Source of the DNA: Pseudomonas brenneri
GTDB taxonomy: Bacteria; Pseudomonadota; Gammaproteobacteria; Pseudomonadales; Pseudomonadaceae
DNA length: 64,000 bases
NCBI RefSeq assembly: GCF_007858285.1
Contig: NZ_VFIL01000001.1
Location: 124,001-188,000, forward strand
Reading direction: 5' to 3'
Every line of letters begins with the position of its first letter. Within the stretch, counting starts at the first letter, position 1. Below the pieces are notes generated by a model that worked only from the letters and a program-made list of their open reading frames with translations, had not been told where the DNA came from and did not search any database. Positions 1 through 10,373 of the stretch are shown here, in pieces. The position numbers were made by a program, and so were the translations under genes.

Positions 1-1
1 A

Positions 2-328
2 TCATGGCGCAGGGGTTCCTTGCAGGAGGCGGTCCACCAGCCAGGCAATCTCGCCGGCATTGAGCAATGGCGCCCAGCCAGGCATCGCCAGGGCAGGGCG
101 GCCATACGTCACGGTGGCAATCAGGGTGTCGCGGGTCTGCCCGGCCAGGGCTTGCGGGGTCAGCGCCGGTCCCAGGCCGCCGGTCAGGTGCAGGCCGTGG
201 CAGGCCCCGCAGTCCTGGGTCAGCAGGTGTTCCAGCTGGACCTGGCGTGCAGGCGCCGGTGCTCCATGCACCGGCGCAGGAATGAGGAAAAGCAGCGCCA
301 TGGCCGAACCGATCATCGAGACTTGCAT
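2..328 (-). CDS. nirC: NirC, small periplasmic c-type cytochrome
   Basis: A 108-residue protein with an N-terminal signal peptide (hydrophobic residues 5-20) and one haem-c motif, CGACH, at residues 40-44. NirC is a monohaem cytochrome of the denitrification cluster, linked to d1-haem maturation or electron delivery to NirS. It is the third gene of a leftward nirS-nirM-nirC set; its stop codon lies two bases from the window edge. The d1-haem genes expected next (nirF onward) would lie outside. Identification rests on the CxxCH, the size and the position directly after nirM. Confidence 0.87.
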   Translation of the reverse strand: MQVSMIGSAMALLFLIPAPVHGAPAPARQVQLEHLLTQDCGACHGLHLTGGLGPALTPQALAGQTRDTLIATVTYGRPALAMPGWAPLLNAGEIAWLVDRLLQGTPAP

Positions 329-344
329 GGCGTGCTCCTTGTGC

Positions 345-659
345 TTATTTGAGGCTCAACACCCATTGGGCGAGGGTCAGGGCTTGTGCATCGGTGACTT
401 GGTTTGGCGGCATCGGGATCGGTCCCCAGTTACCCTGGGTGCCGTTCTTGATGTGGTCGGCCAGAGTCTTGTCTGCGTCCTTGACCCCGGCGTTCTTCGC
501 TGCGACTTCCTTGAGCGCCGGCCCCACCATCTTGCTGTCGATGGTGTGGCAGGCGGCGCAGGGTTTGCTCTTGAACAGCGCCGCGCCGTCGTCGGCGATT
601 GCGCTGGACAGGCTCAATGCCGAGCCCAGGGCGATCAGTGCGAGCAGGATATTTTTCAT
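345..659 (-). CDS. nirM: NirM, cytochrome c551
   Basis: A 104-residue cytochrome with a signal peptide ending near ALA-type residues 20-22 and a haem-binding CAACH at residues 34-38. The axial methionine is in the IPMPPN motif (M83), typical of Pseudomonas c551. It is the periplasmic electron donor to cytochrome cd1 nitrite reductase. It sits 24 bp after nirS and 16 bp before nirC on the same strand, the usual nirSMC order. A GAGGCA-like ribosome site precedes the ATG. Confidence 0.95.
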   Translation of the reverse strand: MKNILLALIALGSALSLSSAIADDGAALFKSKPCAACHTIDSKMVGPALKEVAAKNAGVKDADKTLADHIKNGTQGNWGPIPMPPNQVTDAQALTLAQWVLSLK

Positions 660-683
660 TCGGTTGCCTCTTGTTGATGAAGC

Positions 684-2472
<1,789 letters not shown>

Positions 2473-2554
2473 GTTTGCCTTGAGTACGGCTTGCCAGGTT
2501 GTCGCAGGCCCCCGTAGCGTGGCGGTCAAACCCGCTGTCCATGCAAGGTGTGCC

Positions 2555-3331
2555 ATGACTGAACCCTTCTACCAAGCCGTCAACAACGAACACGAGTTGT
2601 TCGAAAACGCCTGGCGCCACCGCATGCCGGTGCTGATCAAGGGCCCCACCGGTTGCGGCAAGACCCGTTTCGTCCAGCACATGGCCCACCGTCTGCAATT
2701 GCCGCTGTACACCGTGGCCTGCCACGACGACCTCAGCGCCGCCGACCTGATTGGCCGCCACCTGATCGGCGCCCAGGGCACCTGGTGGCAGGATGGCCCG
2801 TTGACCCGGGCGGTGCGTGAAGGGGGCATTTGCTACCTGGATGAAGTGGTCGAGGCACGGCAGGACACTGCCGTGGTCCTGCACCCGGTGGCCGATGACC
2901 GTCGCGAGTTGTTCCTGGAGCGCACCGGCGAAGTCCTCAAGGCGCCGCCGTCGTTCATGTTGGTGGTGTCCTACAACCCCGGTTACCAGAACCTGCTCAA
3001 GGGCATGAAACCCAGCACCCGCCAGCGTTTTGTGGCGATGCGCTTTGGTTATCCATCAACAGTGGAAGAAGAGCGCATCGTCGCCCGCGAAGCCCAGGTG
3101 GATAGCGCTTTGGCGGCCCAGGTGGTGCGCCTGGGGCAAGCCTTGCGCCGGCTTGACCAGCATGACCTGGAAGAAGTGGCATCCACCCGCTTGCTGATCT
3201 TCACCGCCCGTCTGATTGCCGCCGGCATGCCCCCGCGCGAAGCCTGCATGGCTTGCCTGGCAGAAGCGCTGAGCGATGACCCGCAAACCGTCGCGGCCCT
3301 GATGGACGTGGTCGATGTTCATTTCAGTTGA
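2555..3331 (+). CDS. nirQ: NirQ, MoxR/CbbQ-type AAA+ ATPase
   Basis: A 258-residue cytoplasmic ATPase of the NirQ/NorQ/CbbQ family, which activates nitric oxide reductase or balances NIR and NOR activity. The Walker A motif GPTGCGKT is near residue 30 and a Walker B (CYLDE) lies near residue 95. The frame is open from 2345, but the ATG at 2555 is preferred because the family begins MT(E/D)-type just before the conserved AVNNEHELFENAW segment. It diverges from nirS and leads nirQ-nirO-nirP. Confidence 0.93.
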   Translation: MTEPFYQAVNNEHELFENAWRHRMPVLIKGPTGCGKTRFVQHMAHRLQLPLYTVACHDDLSAADLIGRHLIGAQGTWWQDGPLTRAVREGGICYLDEVVEARQDTAVVLHPVADDRRELFLERTGEVLKAPPSFMLVVSYNPGYQNLLKGMKPSTRQRFVAMRFGYPSTVEEERIVAREAQVDSALAAQVVRLGQALRRLDQHDLEEVASTRLLIFTARLIAAGMPPREACMACLAEALSDDPQTVAALMDVVDVHFS

Positions 3332-3881
3332 GCGGCGCCTACCGGGTGACCTGGCGATGTGGTTCTTTATCCTCGCCGAACTCTCGGTGTTTGCGATTCT
3401 GATCCTTGCCTTTGCTGTGACCCAGGCGCTACGACCCGAGGCCTTTGCCGAGGGCCGCGCACAGCTGGACACCTCCACTGGCCTGGCGATGACCTTGAGC
3501 CTGCTGACCGCAGGACTGCTGGCGGCGTTGGCGCAGCAACAGGTACTTGCCGGCCGCTCGCGGTGGGCGGCCGGGTTGTTAGTGCTGGGGTTGTTGGTGG
3601 CGCTTGTCTATGTGTGGATCAAACTCAGCGAGTACGGACACCTGGCCGCTGCCGGGCTGGGCCTGGAGCACAGCACATTCTTTACCCTGTACTGGATTTT
3701 GACCGGATTTCATTTTTTGCATGTGCTGTTGGGCATGCTGATTCTGGCGTGGCTGGCGTTGCGCTGCTGGCAGCGGGCCTATGGTCCGGGGCGTCAGTCG
3801 GGGTTTGAGTCCGGGGCGTTGTATTGGCATATGGTGGATCTGGTGTGGGTCGTGCTGTTTCCGTTGGTGTACGTGTTGTGA
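3315..3881 (+). CDS. nirO: NirO/NorE-type cytochrome oxidase subunit III-like protein
   Basis: A 188-residue inner-membrane protein with about five transmembrane helices, of the haem-copper oxidase subunit III family as found in denitrification clusters (NirO, NorE). The N-terminal RLPGDLAMWFFILAEL segment is characteristic. NorE-like proteins support nitric oxide reductase function but lack a defined catalytic role. Its start overlaps the end of nirQ by 17 bp, suggesting translational coupling, and it overlaps nirP at GTGA. Confidence 0.87.
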   Translation: MFISVERRLPGDLAMWFFILAELSVFAILILAFAVTQALRPEAFAEGRAQLDTSTGLAMTLSLLTAGLLAALAQQQVLAGRSRWAAGLLVLGLLVALVYVWIKLSEYGHLAAAGLGLEHSTFFTLYWILTGFHFLHVLLGMLILAWLALRCWQRAYGPGRQSGFESGALYWHMVDLVWVVLFPLVYVL

Positions 3882-4099
3882 GGCTGCTGGCGTGTTGGGC
3901 CGCACTGGTGCTGCTGAGTGTGGGCACCGTCATGTCCGGCGCTGCGGGATGGTGGTGGGTGGTGGTGTTGGCAGCGGTGGCCAAGGCCTGGGTGATTGCC
4001 GATGGGTTTATGGAACTGCGGCACGCGCCCTGGGGATGGCGTGCGGCGATGTTGGCGTGGCCGGTGGTATTGGTGGGAACGATTGTGGCAATGCGTTGA
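3878..4099 (+). CDS. nirP: NirP/NorF-like small membrane protein
   Basis: A 73-residue protein with about three hydrophobic segments and the conserved block FMELRHAPWGWR, seen in NirP/NorF and cytochrome oxidase subunit IV-like proteins. I chose the GTG at 3878, whose bases overlap the TGA stop of the preceding gene (GTGA coupling). The frame is also open from an ATG at 3824 but would then overlap nirO by 58 bp. It is the last gene of nirQOP; no nitric oxide reductase gene follows. Confidence 0.72.
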   Translation: MRLLACWAALVLLSVGTVMSGAAGWWWVVVLAAVAKAWVIADGFMELRHAPWGWRAAMLAWPVVLVGTIVAMR

Positions 4100-4188
4100 T
4101 GGTCCGAATTCCCCCAACCTGGAGAGGCCTGCCAGCGGAGCGCAAAATGCTTGAGCACCGCTGGCCGGGCACCACGTTCTGAGCGGGC

Positions 4189-5511
4189 TCAGAAGTCCGC
4201 AATAAACTGCACGCCGCCCACCACTGCGCCACTGGTTTGAGTTAGGCCACCGGGGTATTTCACGTATTGCAGGTTGGGCCGCACCATCAGCCATTTTGTG
4301 GCCTGTACGCCGTAGTTGATCTCGTAGCTGTATTCGCGCCGTTGCTCAGGTACATACAGCGGATCATCCATGCCAGCCACACCATTGCGCGCGTTTAGCG
4401 CCCGGGTGTTGTCGGTGTAGCGGTCGCTGACCTGCAACTTCGATGCACCGATGCCAAAGGTGTCATCCGGCCGTACGTCGAAGGGCCCCCGGTAGATCAT
4501 GCCCACTTGGATCAGGCTCTTGATCACGCTCTTGTCTGGATCGTTCATGGTCAGGTTGGCAAACACGTTAAGCCCACGTTTGTTGTTGCCATCGACCGTG
4601 GTCAGTTGCTGTTGGCCCGACAACCACCAGCCGGCATTGCTCGAATACATCCGGTAGGGTTTCTGGCTGTTGGCCGCATAGTTGCCGTCGGCGTCCTTGA
4701 GCATGTCCTTGGTGTCGGCATTGGCGTAGTAGTAACCGGCGTGGTACTCCGAACTCAGTCCGCCGATCCGTCCCTTCCAGATGGCTTCGATGGGGAAACT
4801 GGTGCCTTGGGAGCCACTGATAAACGGCTTGAAGCCATTGCTCGCCTCGGCGTTTCCAGGGTTTTTGTCATAGGCCCCCACCTGCATTGCGAACTCATCG
4901 GTGAACTGATACTTGGCGCGCACCGCCCACTGGCTGATGGGGAAACTGTTCCACACGCCATTCCAGTTGCCCTCCTGGGAGCCGCACAGGGTGACGTTCT
5001 GGAACTCGCAAGGGAACTGGTCAAAGTCTTCACCATGGCCGAAGCGCCCCAGTTTCACGGCCAGCTTGCGCTCGAAGAACTTCTGCTCGTACCAGAACTG
5101 CGACAGGCGCCAGGCATTGCCGCCGCCGAACACTTCCATGGTAGACGTCAGGCCGGTGGCGTCGGGGTGATGCACGCGGTCGTTGGTGATGTCTTTGCCA
5201 TGGCGTTCGCCGATACCGATGCGAAAGCTCGCATCCTGCCAGCCCCAGAGTTTTTGCAGGTCCATGGTTACGCCGAGGATCAACTGATCGCTCCAGCGGG
5301 CGGTCATATGGGAGTCGTAGCCGCCGCCGAGGTTGGAGCCCACTTCGCCGACGTATTTGAGGGTGAAGTCATAGCCTTGCTCGGCAAGTTGCGGGCGTAG
5401 GCCGTTCCAGTCGCCGAGCATGGCGGGGGAGTTGGGGGCGAGCAGGCCGGCGCTCAGGGTGCAGGTGGAAACCGTGCTGCACAGCAGGGCCAGGGGGAGG
5501 TTGATGCGCAT
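4189..5511 (-). CDS. oprB: OprB-family carbohydrate-selective porin
   Basis: A 440-residue outer-membrane porin. The ATG at 5511 is chosen because AAGGAG lies eight bases upstream and a signal peptide follows directly. The mature protein opens with MLGDWNGLRPQLAEQGYDF, the OprB family signature, and ends in F (ADF), as beta-barrel proteins do. OprB porins pass glucose and other sugars. Its position beside a rhamnose catabolic operon on the same strand suggests sugar uptake, possibly rhamnose; that substrate is inference. Confidence 0.88.
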   Translation of the reverse strand: MRINLPLALLCSTVSTCTLSAGLLAPNSPAMLGDWNGLRPQLAEQGYDFTLKYVGEVGSNLGGGYDSHMTARWSDQLILGVTMDLQKLWGWQDASFRIGIGERHGKDITNDRVHHPDATGLTSTMEVFGGGNAWRLSQFWYEQKFFERKLAVKLGRFGHGEDFDQFPCEFQNVTLCGSQEGNWNGVWNSFPISQWAVRAKYQFTDEFAMQVGAYDKNPGNAEASNGFKPFISGSQGTSFPIEAIWKGRIGGLSSEYHAGYYYANADTKDMLKDADGNYAANSQKPYRMYSSNAGWWLSGQQQLTTVDGNNKRGLNVFANLTMNDPDKSVIKSLIQVGMIYRGPFDVRPDDTFGIGASKLQVSDRYTDNTRALNARNGVAGMDDPLYVPEQRREYSYEINYGVQATKWLMVRPNLQYVKYPGGLTQTSGAVVGGVQFIADF

Positions 5512-5579
5512 GGGTGCTCCTTGGGTCTTATTGTTTTTATCAGGGGTAAAGCACAAATTTCAGGCACACAGAGACCCCT

Positions 5580-5607
5580 TGTGGGAGCGAGCAAGCCCGC
5601 TCCCACA
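5580..5607. repeat. REP-like palindrome
   Basis: Perfect 10-bp arms (TGTGGGAGCG / CGCTCCCACA) surround an 8-bp centre. It lies between the rhamnose dehydrogenase gene and oprB. The sequence belongs to the GTGGGAGC class of Pseudomonas REP elements. It could also act as a transcript-end hairpin, though no T-run follows. Confidence 0.7.
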
Positions 5608-5636
5608 CTGGATCAGTGGCGTGTGGGCGGGCGGAG

Positions 5637-6407
5637 TTACTGCAAGTTGACGAACAACCCGCCGTCCACCAGCAACGACGCGCCGGTTACATAGCGCGCC
5701 ATGTCCGAGGCCAGGAACACGATCGGCCCGGCGACGTCGTCCGGTTCGCCCAAACGGCCCAGGGGTGTGCGCGAGGTCATGTAGGCGAGTTTTTCCTCGT
5801 CAGCCAGGTCTTCCTTGTTGATGTCGGTGGCGATGGTCCCCGGCAATACCGAGTTGCAGCGAATGCCATACGGCCCCAGGGCGATGGCGCAGGACTGCAT
5901 CAACGAATGCAGGCCGGCCTTGGTCGGCGTGTAGTGGGTCTGCATGCCGCCGCCCACCAGGGCGCTGATGGAACTGACGGCAATGATTGCACCGCCACGG
6001 CCCTGGTTCTTCATCTGGTTGGCGGCTGCCTGCACGGCGAAGTACGCGCCATTGAGGTTGGTATTGACCGTCTTCAGGTACACCTCGCGCGGCATGTCGA
6101 GGAACGAGTGGAACGGGCAGATACCGGCGTTATTGACGAACACATCGACACTGCCAAAGGCCTTGACCGCAGCGGCCACCAACGTGTCGCCGGTGTCCGG
6201 GTCGGCGGCATCGCCACCCACTTCAATGGCCTGGCCGCCGAAGGCGCGGATCTCTTCGATCAACGACAGAGCGGCTTGGGTGCCTTGCTCGCTGGCGCTA
6301 TGGCCGATCACCACGCGGGCGCCCTGGCGCGCACATTCGCGGGCGGCGGCGCGGCCGATGCCACGGGAGGCGCCGGTGATGATCACGGTTTTATCTGCTA
6401 GCAACAT
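5637..6407 (-). CDS. Short-chain dehydrogenase, probable L-rhamnose 1-dehydrogenase
   Basis: A 256-residue classical SDR: cofactor motif TGASRGIG at residues 11-18, NNAG at 92-95, catalytic Ser near 146, Tyr159 and Lys163 (YTPTK). Its place as the last gene of the rhamnose operon suggests it oxidises L-rhamnose to L-rhamnono-1,4-lactone, the first step of the non-phosphorylative pathway. Substrate assignment rests on context and overall resemblance; the cofactor (NAD or NADP) cannot be decided with confidence. A REP doublet separates it from the RhaT gene. Confidence 0.82.
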   Translation of the reverse strand: MLLADKTVIITGASRGIGRAAARECARQGARVVIGHSASEQGTQAALSLIEEIRAFGGQAIEVGGDAADPDTGDTLVAAAVKAFGSVDVFVNNAGICPFHSFLDMPREVYLKTVNTNLNGAYFAVQAAANQMKNQGRGGAIIAVSSISALVGGGMQTHYTPTKAGLHSLMQSCAIALGPYGIRCNSVLPGTIATDINKEDLADEEKLAYMTSRTPLGRLGEPDDVAGPIVFLASDMARYVTGASLLVDGGLFVNLQ

Positions 6408-6439
6408 GGGAAATCTCCTGAAAAAAATGTAACGCTGTT

Positions 6440-6537
6440 GTAGGAGCGAGCTTGCTCGCGAAAAACGTCAACGATAACGCGGGCTTAGCGGCTAAACGCG
6501 GCGCCCTCAGGTTCTTCGCGAGCAAGCTCGCTCCTAC
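6440..6537. repeat. REP doublet (REPIN-like)
   Basis: Two 23-bp arms at 6440-6462 and 6515-6537 are perfect reverse complements (GTAGGAGCGAGCTTGCTCGC type), separated by 52 bp containing CGTCAACGATAACGCG. The same core motif recurs in the doublets near 16.3 kb and, inverted, 48.0 kb, so the whole unit is a dispersed element, not a local hairpin. Confidence 0.9.
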
Positions 6538-6554
6538 CAAAAAGCATTGCGGCC

Positions 6555-7613
6555 TCAGCCGAGGTAATTACCGTAGCCAACCATCGCGATGGCGCCGAGG
6601 ATCACCGCGATCCCGGCCATCAGCACGCCTTTGTTGGCCGCGCTGGTGCCGTGCCATTCGCGCAAATACAGGCCCCAGCAATTGGACACAATGATGATGA
6701 AGGACATGTGCAGCACCCACGAACTGGCGTCGTTCTGCAGGCGGCTTTCGCCCATGCCGTAGAAGAAAAATTGTAGGAACCACAGGGTCCCGGCGCACGC
6801 CACCAGCAGGTAATTGCGCAACAGCGGGGTGCTGCGGTCGGTGTAGTTATGGAACGTGCGGTTGCGCCAGTTCAGCCACAGGCACCAGATACCGTTGGTG
6901 GTCAGGCCGCCCCACATGATCACCATGAACGTCACATTGTTCTGGAACAGGCTGTTGGCGCCATGTTCCACCGCTGCTGCGGCCAGTGGGCGCCCGGCGG
7001 AAATGCCGTAGCTGAAGCACGCGCTCAACACCCCGGAAATCACCGCCACTAGCATGCCCTTGCCCAGGGCAAACTCGCTGACGCTGGCGAACTTCACTGC
7101 CTGGGACACTTCCCGTTCCTTGATCAACCCGGCCTTGCCGCACACCGCGATACCGATCAGCGACACCGCCACACCCCACAGCACCCAATGCCCGCCTTGT
7201 GAAGCAAGCATCGAAGTCAGGGTGCCCTCTGTCTCGTGGGTGAACAGGTCGCGGTACAAGGCTGGCATCAAGGCGCCAAGGGCCGAGGTCAGGCCCATGA
7301 TCAGCGACATACCCAGGGACAGCCCCAGGTAACGCATGGTCAGGCCGAACGTCAGCCCGCCAATACCCCACAGCACACCGAACAGATAGGTCCAGAGCAG
7401 GGTGCTGGTGTCGGCGTTGCGCAGGATCTCGATCCAGCCGGGCACGGTCAGTTGCGCGGCAATCAACGGTACGATCAACCATGACACCAGGCCGCCGGTG
7501 ATCCAGTAGCTTTCCCAGGCCCAGCCACCGACCTTTTTGTAGGGGATGTAGAAACTGCCGGAGGCGAAGCCACCGATGAAATGCAGAATCACACCGAGGA
7601 GAATGATTTCCAC
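6555..7613 (-). CDS. rhaT: RhaT, L-rhamnose/proton symporter
   Basis: A 352-residue inner-membrane protein with about ten hydrophobic segments. It begins MEIILLGVILHFIGGFASGS and includes FYIPYKKVGGWAWESYW, the hallmark of the RhaT family. It imports L-rhamnose with protons. It lies between the rhamnose dehydrogenase and mutarotase genes on the same strand, which makes the substrate assignment strong. The operon also holds an MFS transporter, so two uptake routes, possibly for rhamnose and a rhamnose-derived acid, may be encoded. Confidence 0.93.
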   Translation of the reverse strand: MEIILLGVILHFIGGFASGSFYIPYKKVGGWAWESYWITGGLVSWLIVPLIAAQLTVPGWIEILRNADTSTLLWTYLFGVLWGIGGLTFGLTMRYLGLSLGMSLIMGLTSALGALMPALYRDLFTHETEGTLTSMLASQGGHWVLWGVAVSLIGIAVCGKAGLIKEREVSQAVKFASVSEFALGKGMLVAVISGVLSACFSYGISAGRPLAAAAVEHGANSLFQNNVTFMVIMWGGLTTNGIWCLWLNWRNRTFHNYTDRSTPLLRNYLLVACAGTLWFLQFFFYGMGESRLQNDASSWVLHMSFIIIVSNCWGLYLREWHGTSAANKGVLMAGIAVILGAIAMVGYGNYLG

Positions 7614-7656
7614 GTGTTCGAATCCTTTTTATTGTTGTGGTGAAGGGGCCAATGGC

Positions 7657-7977
7657 TCAGTCGGGCGTGAGGCTGAACATCGGTTCAAGATCCACGCTGA
7701 CCGGCGAGTTATCCGGGTGGCTGGGCATGATGTCTTGCATGTACTGCCACCAGCGTTGCATCAGCGCGGTGCCGGGCAGGGCATCCAGGCCATGCTTGTC
7801 TGTATGGGTCAACACCGCGAACAGCGCATGGGTGGACTCGTCGAGGAAGATCCGATAGTCCAGCACGCCGGCATCGCGCAGGGCCTGGGCCAGTTCCGGC
7901 CAGATCTGTGCATGGCGCCGGCGGTACTCGGCGGCCATGCCGGGGTTGAGGTTCATGCGAAAGGCACGGGTCGGCAT
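7657..7977 (-). CDS. rhaM: RhaM, L-rhamnose mutarotase
   Basis: A 106-residue protein of the RhaU/RhaM family, which interconverts the alpha and beta anomers of L-rhamnose. Family motifs are visible: AFRMNLNPGMAAEYRRRHAQ at the start, then DYRIFLDE and the C-terminal WWQYMQDIM. Its ATG overlaps the TGA of the lactonase gene (TGATG), so the two are probably translationally coupled. Confidence 0.91.
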   Translation of the reverse strand: MPTRAFRMNLNPGMAAEYRRRHAQIWPELAQALRDAGVLDYRIFLDESTHALFAVLTHTDKHGLDALPGTALMQRWWQYMQDIMPSHPDNSPVSVDLEPMFSLTPD

Positions 7978-8861
7978 CAGAGGCCTCCAGGGGGCAGTGT
8001 CGGGCTGTAGATGCGCACGGCGTTATGCAGGAAGAATTTGTCCTGGACGGCCTGTGGCTGATCAGCCATGCAGCGTTTGACCAGGCCCAGGGTGGCGGCG
8101 AAATCGGCGAGGTGATCGCTGTTGGGCCAGTCGCTGCCAAAGAAGCAGCGGTCTTCGCCAAAGGCCTCCCACAGCACGGCCAGGCGGTCGTTGTAGAACG
8201 CGGTGTCGACGATCAAACCGGCAGGTCCGTGCTGTGGGATTTCTGCCAGCTTGGCGAACACATTGGGCCGTTCAGCCAGGCGCAACAGGTCGGCGTGGTA
8301 GGCCGCTTCCAGGCCCGCAGGGACCTGGGCGTTGGGCAGGTGATCGACAATGATGCGCAACTCGGGCAGGGCATCGCTCAGGTGCAGCAGGCCCTTGACC
8401 AACCGTGGGTCGGGGTTGGCGCTGTCCAGGCAGCGGCCGCAATCGGAGAGCTGGCGCAGGCCGTCGATAAACCCGGGGCGCGTTTGGTCCTCCAGCAAAT
8501 CACGCTGCCACAGGTTGCCGTAGCGCAGCCCAAGGAACAGCGGTTCGTAGGCGAGCGCTGCAAGGTCGACGGCAAACTGCGGGTGCAACGGGTCGAGATT
8601 GCCGACAAAACCGAGCATGCGCGCATCGCTGCGCAGGGTTTCCAGCAACCAATGGTTGTCGTCGCGCCAGGGGCTGGCTTCTACGGCAATCGCGCCGATC
8701 ACCTGGTGTTCGGCTGCCAGTGCCCAGTAATCCTGGGGTAAATGCGCGGCATACAGGTGGTTGCCCGGTTCGGGCCACGGGATGCCCTGGGGGCGGTGTG
8801 GGTCGAACAGGTGCAGGTGGCTGTCGATGATCGGTCCGTTGTAGAGGTTGGCAATGCTCAT
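7977..8861 (-). CDS. Amidohydrolase-2 family lactonase, probable L-rhamnono-1,4-lactonase
   Basis: A 294-residue TIM-barrel hydrolase. The metal-binding DSHLHLFDP lies near residues 13-21, and the late FGSDWPNSDH segment carries the second acidic ligand. It likely opens L-rhamnono-lactone to L-rhamnonate. The frame is open far upstream into the aldehyde dehydrogenase gene, but that part is a shadow; the ATG at 8861 begins the recognisable fold. A small GC-rich hairpin (8898-8911) lies between it and the upstream aldA. The substrate is inferred from the operon. Confidence 0.84.
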   Translation of the reverse strand: MSIANLYNGPIIDSHLHLFDPHRPQGIPWPEPGNHLYAAHLPQDYWALAAEHQVIGAIAVEASPWRDDNHWLLETLRSDARMLGFVGNLDPLHPQFAVDLAALAYEPLFLGLRYGNLWQRDLLEDQTRPGFIDGLRQLSDCGRCLDSANPDPRLVKGLLHLSDALPELRIIVDHLPNAQVPAGLEAAYHADLLRLAERPNVFAKLAEIPQHGPAGLIVDTAFYNDRLAVLWEAFGEDRCFFGSDWPNSDHLADFAATLGLVKRCMADQPQAVQDKFFLHNAVRIYSPTLPPGGL

Positions 8862-8929
8862 TGCGCAATCCTTGTTGGCAGGGTTGTTGTAAGGGCCGGC
8901 ACTCGCGTGCCAGCGCCCGTTGCACCACT

Positions 8930-10363
8930 TCAGCCCTGCAGGTACACCACGTGGGTATGGGTGTACTCGTACAGGCCGTGCTTGCCATCGGCACCGCCGA
9001 TTCCGGACTTGCGCACGCCGGCATGGAAGCCCTGCATCGCCTCGAAGTTCTCGCGGTTGACGTAGGTTTCGCCAAAGTCCAGCTCGCGCACCGCATGCAT
9101 GGCCTTGCTCAGGTCGCGGGTATAGATCGAGGAGGTCAGGCCATAGTCGCAGTCGTTGGCCAGGGCGATGGCTTCGTCGAGGTCGTCGATAATCTGGATT
9201 GGCAGCACCGGGCCGAAAATTTCTTCGCGCATGATATCCATGTCGGCGCGACCACCGGCCAATACCGTGGGCTGGAAGTGAAAGCCTGCGCCGAGGTCGG
9301 CAATCTGCCCGCCCGTGACCAGGGTTGCGCCCTGGGCGAGGGCGGTGCGCACCTTGCGGTTGACGCTGTCCAGGCCCTGGCGGTTGATCAGCGGGCCCAT
9401 CTCTACATCGGCCTGGGCCAGTGGGTCGCCGTAGCGGGTGGCGGCCATCGCCGCGCTGATGCGCTCGATAAACTGGTCGGCGACGCTGCGTTGCACATAC
9501 ACCCGCTCGGCGCAGTTGCACACTTGGCCGCTGTTGATGATCCGCGAATCACGAATGGCCTTGACCGCCAGCGCAAGGTCGGCATCGGCCAGGACAATCG
9601 CCGGCGCCTTGCCGCCCAGTTCCAGGTTGAGCTTGGTGATATTTGGTGCCGCCGCGGTCATGATCCGCGAGCCGGTCGCGACACTGCCGGTGAAGCTGAT
9701 CATGTCCACGCCCTTGTGGGCGGTGAGGGCCGCGCCGACCTGGCCGTCGCCGCAGACCACGTTGAACACCCCGGCCGGCAGGTCGGTCTCGGCCACCAGG
9801 CGGGCGAATTCAAAGCAGTTGTTCGGCGTTTCTTCGCTGGGCTTGATCACGATGGTGTTGCCGGTCAACAGCGCCGGGGCCATCTTGCGTGCGATGAGGA
9901 AGAACGGGAAATTCCACGGCAGGATCCCGGCCACCACGCCCAGGGGCTTGCGGAACAGGAAGATGTTTTCGTTGGGCCGGTCGCTGGTGATGATTTCGCC
10001 TTCAATGCGGCGCGCCCATTCGGCCATGTAGTCGAGGTAGTCGGCGGTGAAGTTGACTTCAACCTCAGCCAGGCTGCTGATCTTGCCCTGTTCCAGGGTA
10101 ATGGTGCGAGCCAGGTGGGCGACGTTTTCCCGCAGTTTGGCGGCGATCCGGCGCAAGTGCCCGGCGCGCTCGATGGCCGGCTTGCGTGCCCAGCCCTGTT
10201 GCGCGGCACGGGCGGCGGCCAGGGCCTGGTCGACATCCTCGGCGGTGGCGGCCGGCACCTTGGACAGCAGCGCACCGGTGGCCGGGTTGAGCACGTCGAT
10301 ATGGGCGCTGCTTGGGGTGAAGCGGCCGTTGATAAAGTTCTGGTAAACCGGAACGGATGACAT
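8930..10363 (-). CDS. aldA: AldA-type lactaldehyde dehydrogenase
   Basis: A 477-residue NAD-dependent aldehyde dehydrogenase. The nucleotide-binding FTGSVATGS, the ELGGKAP motif and the catalytic cysteine in NSGQVCNCAERVYVQ are all present. That last block is very like E. coli AldA. The ATG at 10363 is preferred over an upstream ATG because GAGGAG precedes it at good spacing. The enzyme would oxidise L-lactaldehyde, released by the adjacent aldolase, to L-lactate. Confidence 0.9.
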   Translation of the reverse strand: MSSVPVYQNFINGRFTPSSAHIDVLNPATGALLSKVPAATAEDVDQALAAARAAQQGWARKPAIERAGHLRRIAAKLRENVAHLARTITLEQGKISSLAEVEVNFTADYLDYMAEWARRIEGEIITSDRPNENIFLFRKPLGVVAGILPWNFPFFLIARKMAPALLTGNTIVIKPSEETPNNCFEFARLVAETDLPAGVFNVVCGDGQVGAALTAHKGVDMISFTGSVATGSRIMTAAAPNITKLNLELGGKAPAIVLADADLALAVKAIRDSRIINSGQVCNCAERVYVQRSVADQFIERISAAMAATRYGDPLAQADVEMGPLINRQGLDSVNRKVRTALAQGATLVTGGQIADLGAGFHFQPTVLAGGRADMDIMREEIFGPVLPIQIIDDLDEAIALANDCDYGLTSSIYTRDLSKAMHAVRELDFGETYVNRENFEAMQGFHAGVRKSGIGGADGKHGLYEYTHTHVVYLQG

Positions 10364-10373
10364 GGCAGGCTCC

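Noticed and set aside
8862..9521. Upstream extension of the lactonase frame into aldA
   Set aside because: The extra residues are Arg/Pro/Gly-rich shadow of the aldehyde dehydrogenase; the amidohydrolase fold begins at the ATG at 8861.
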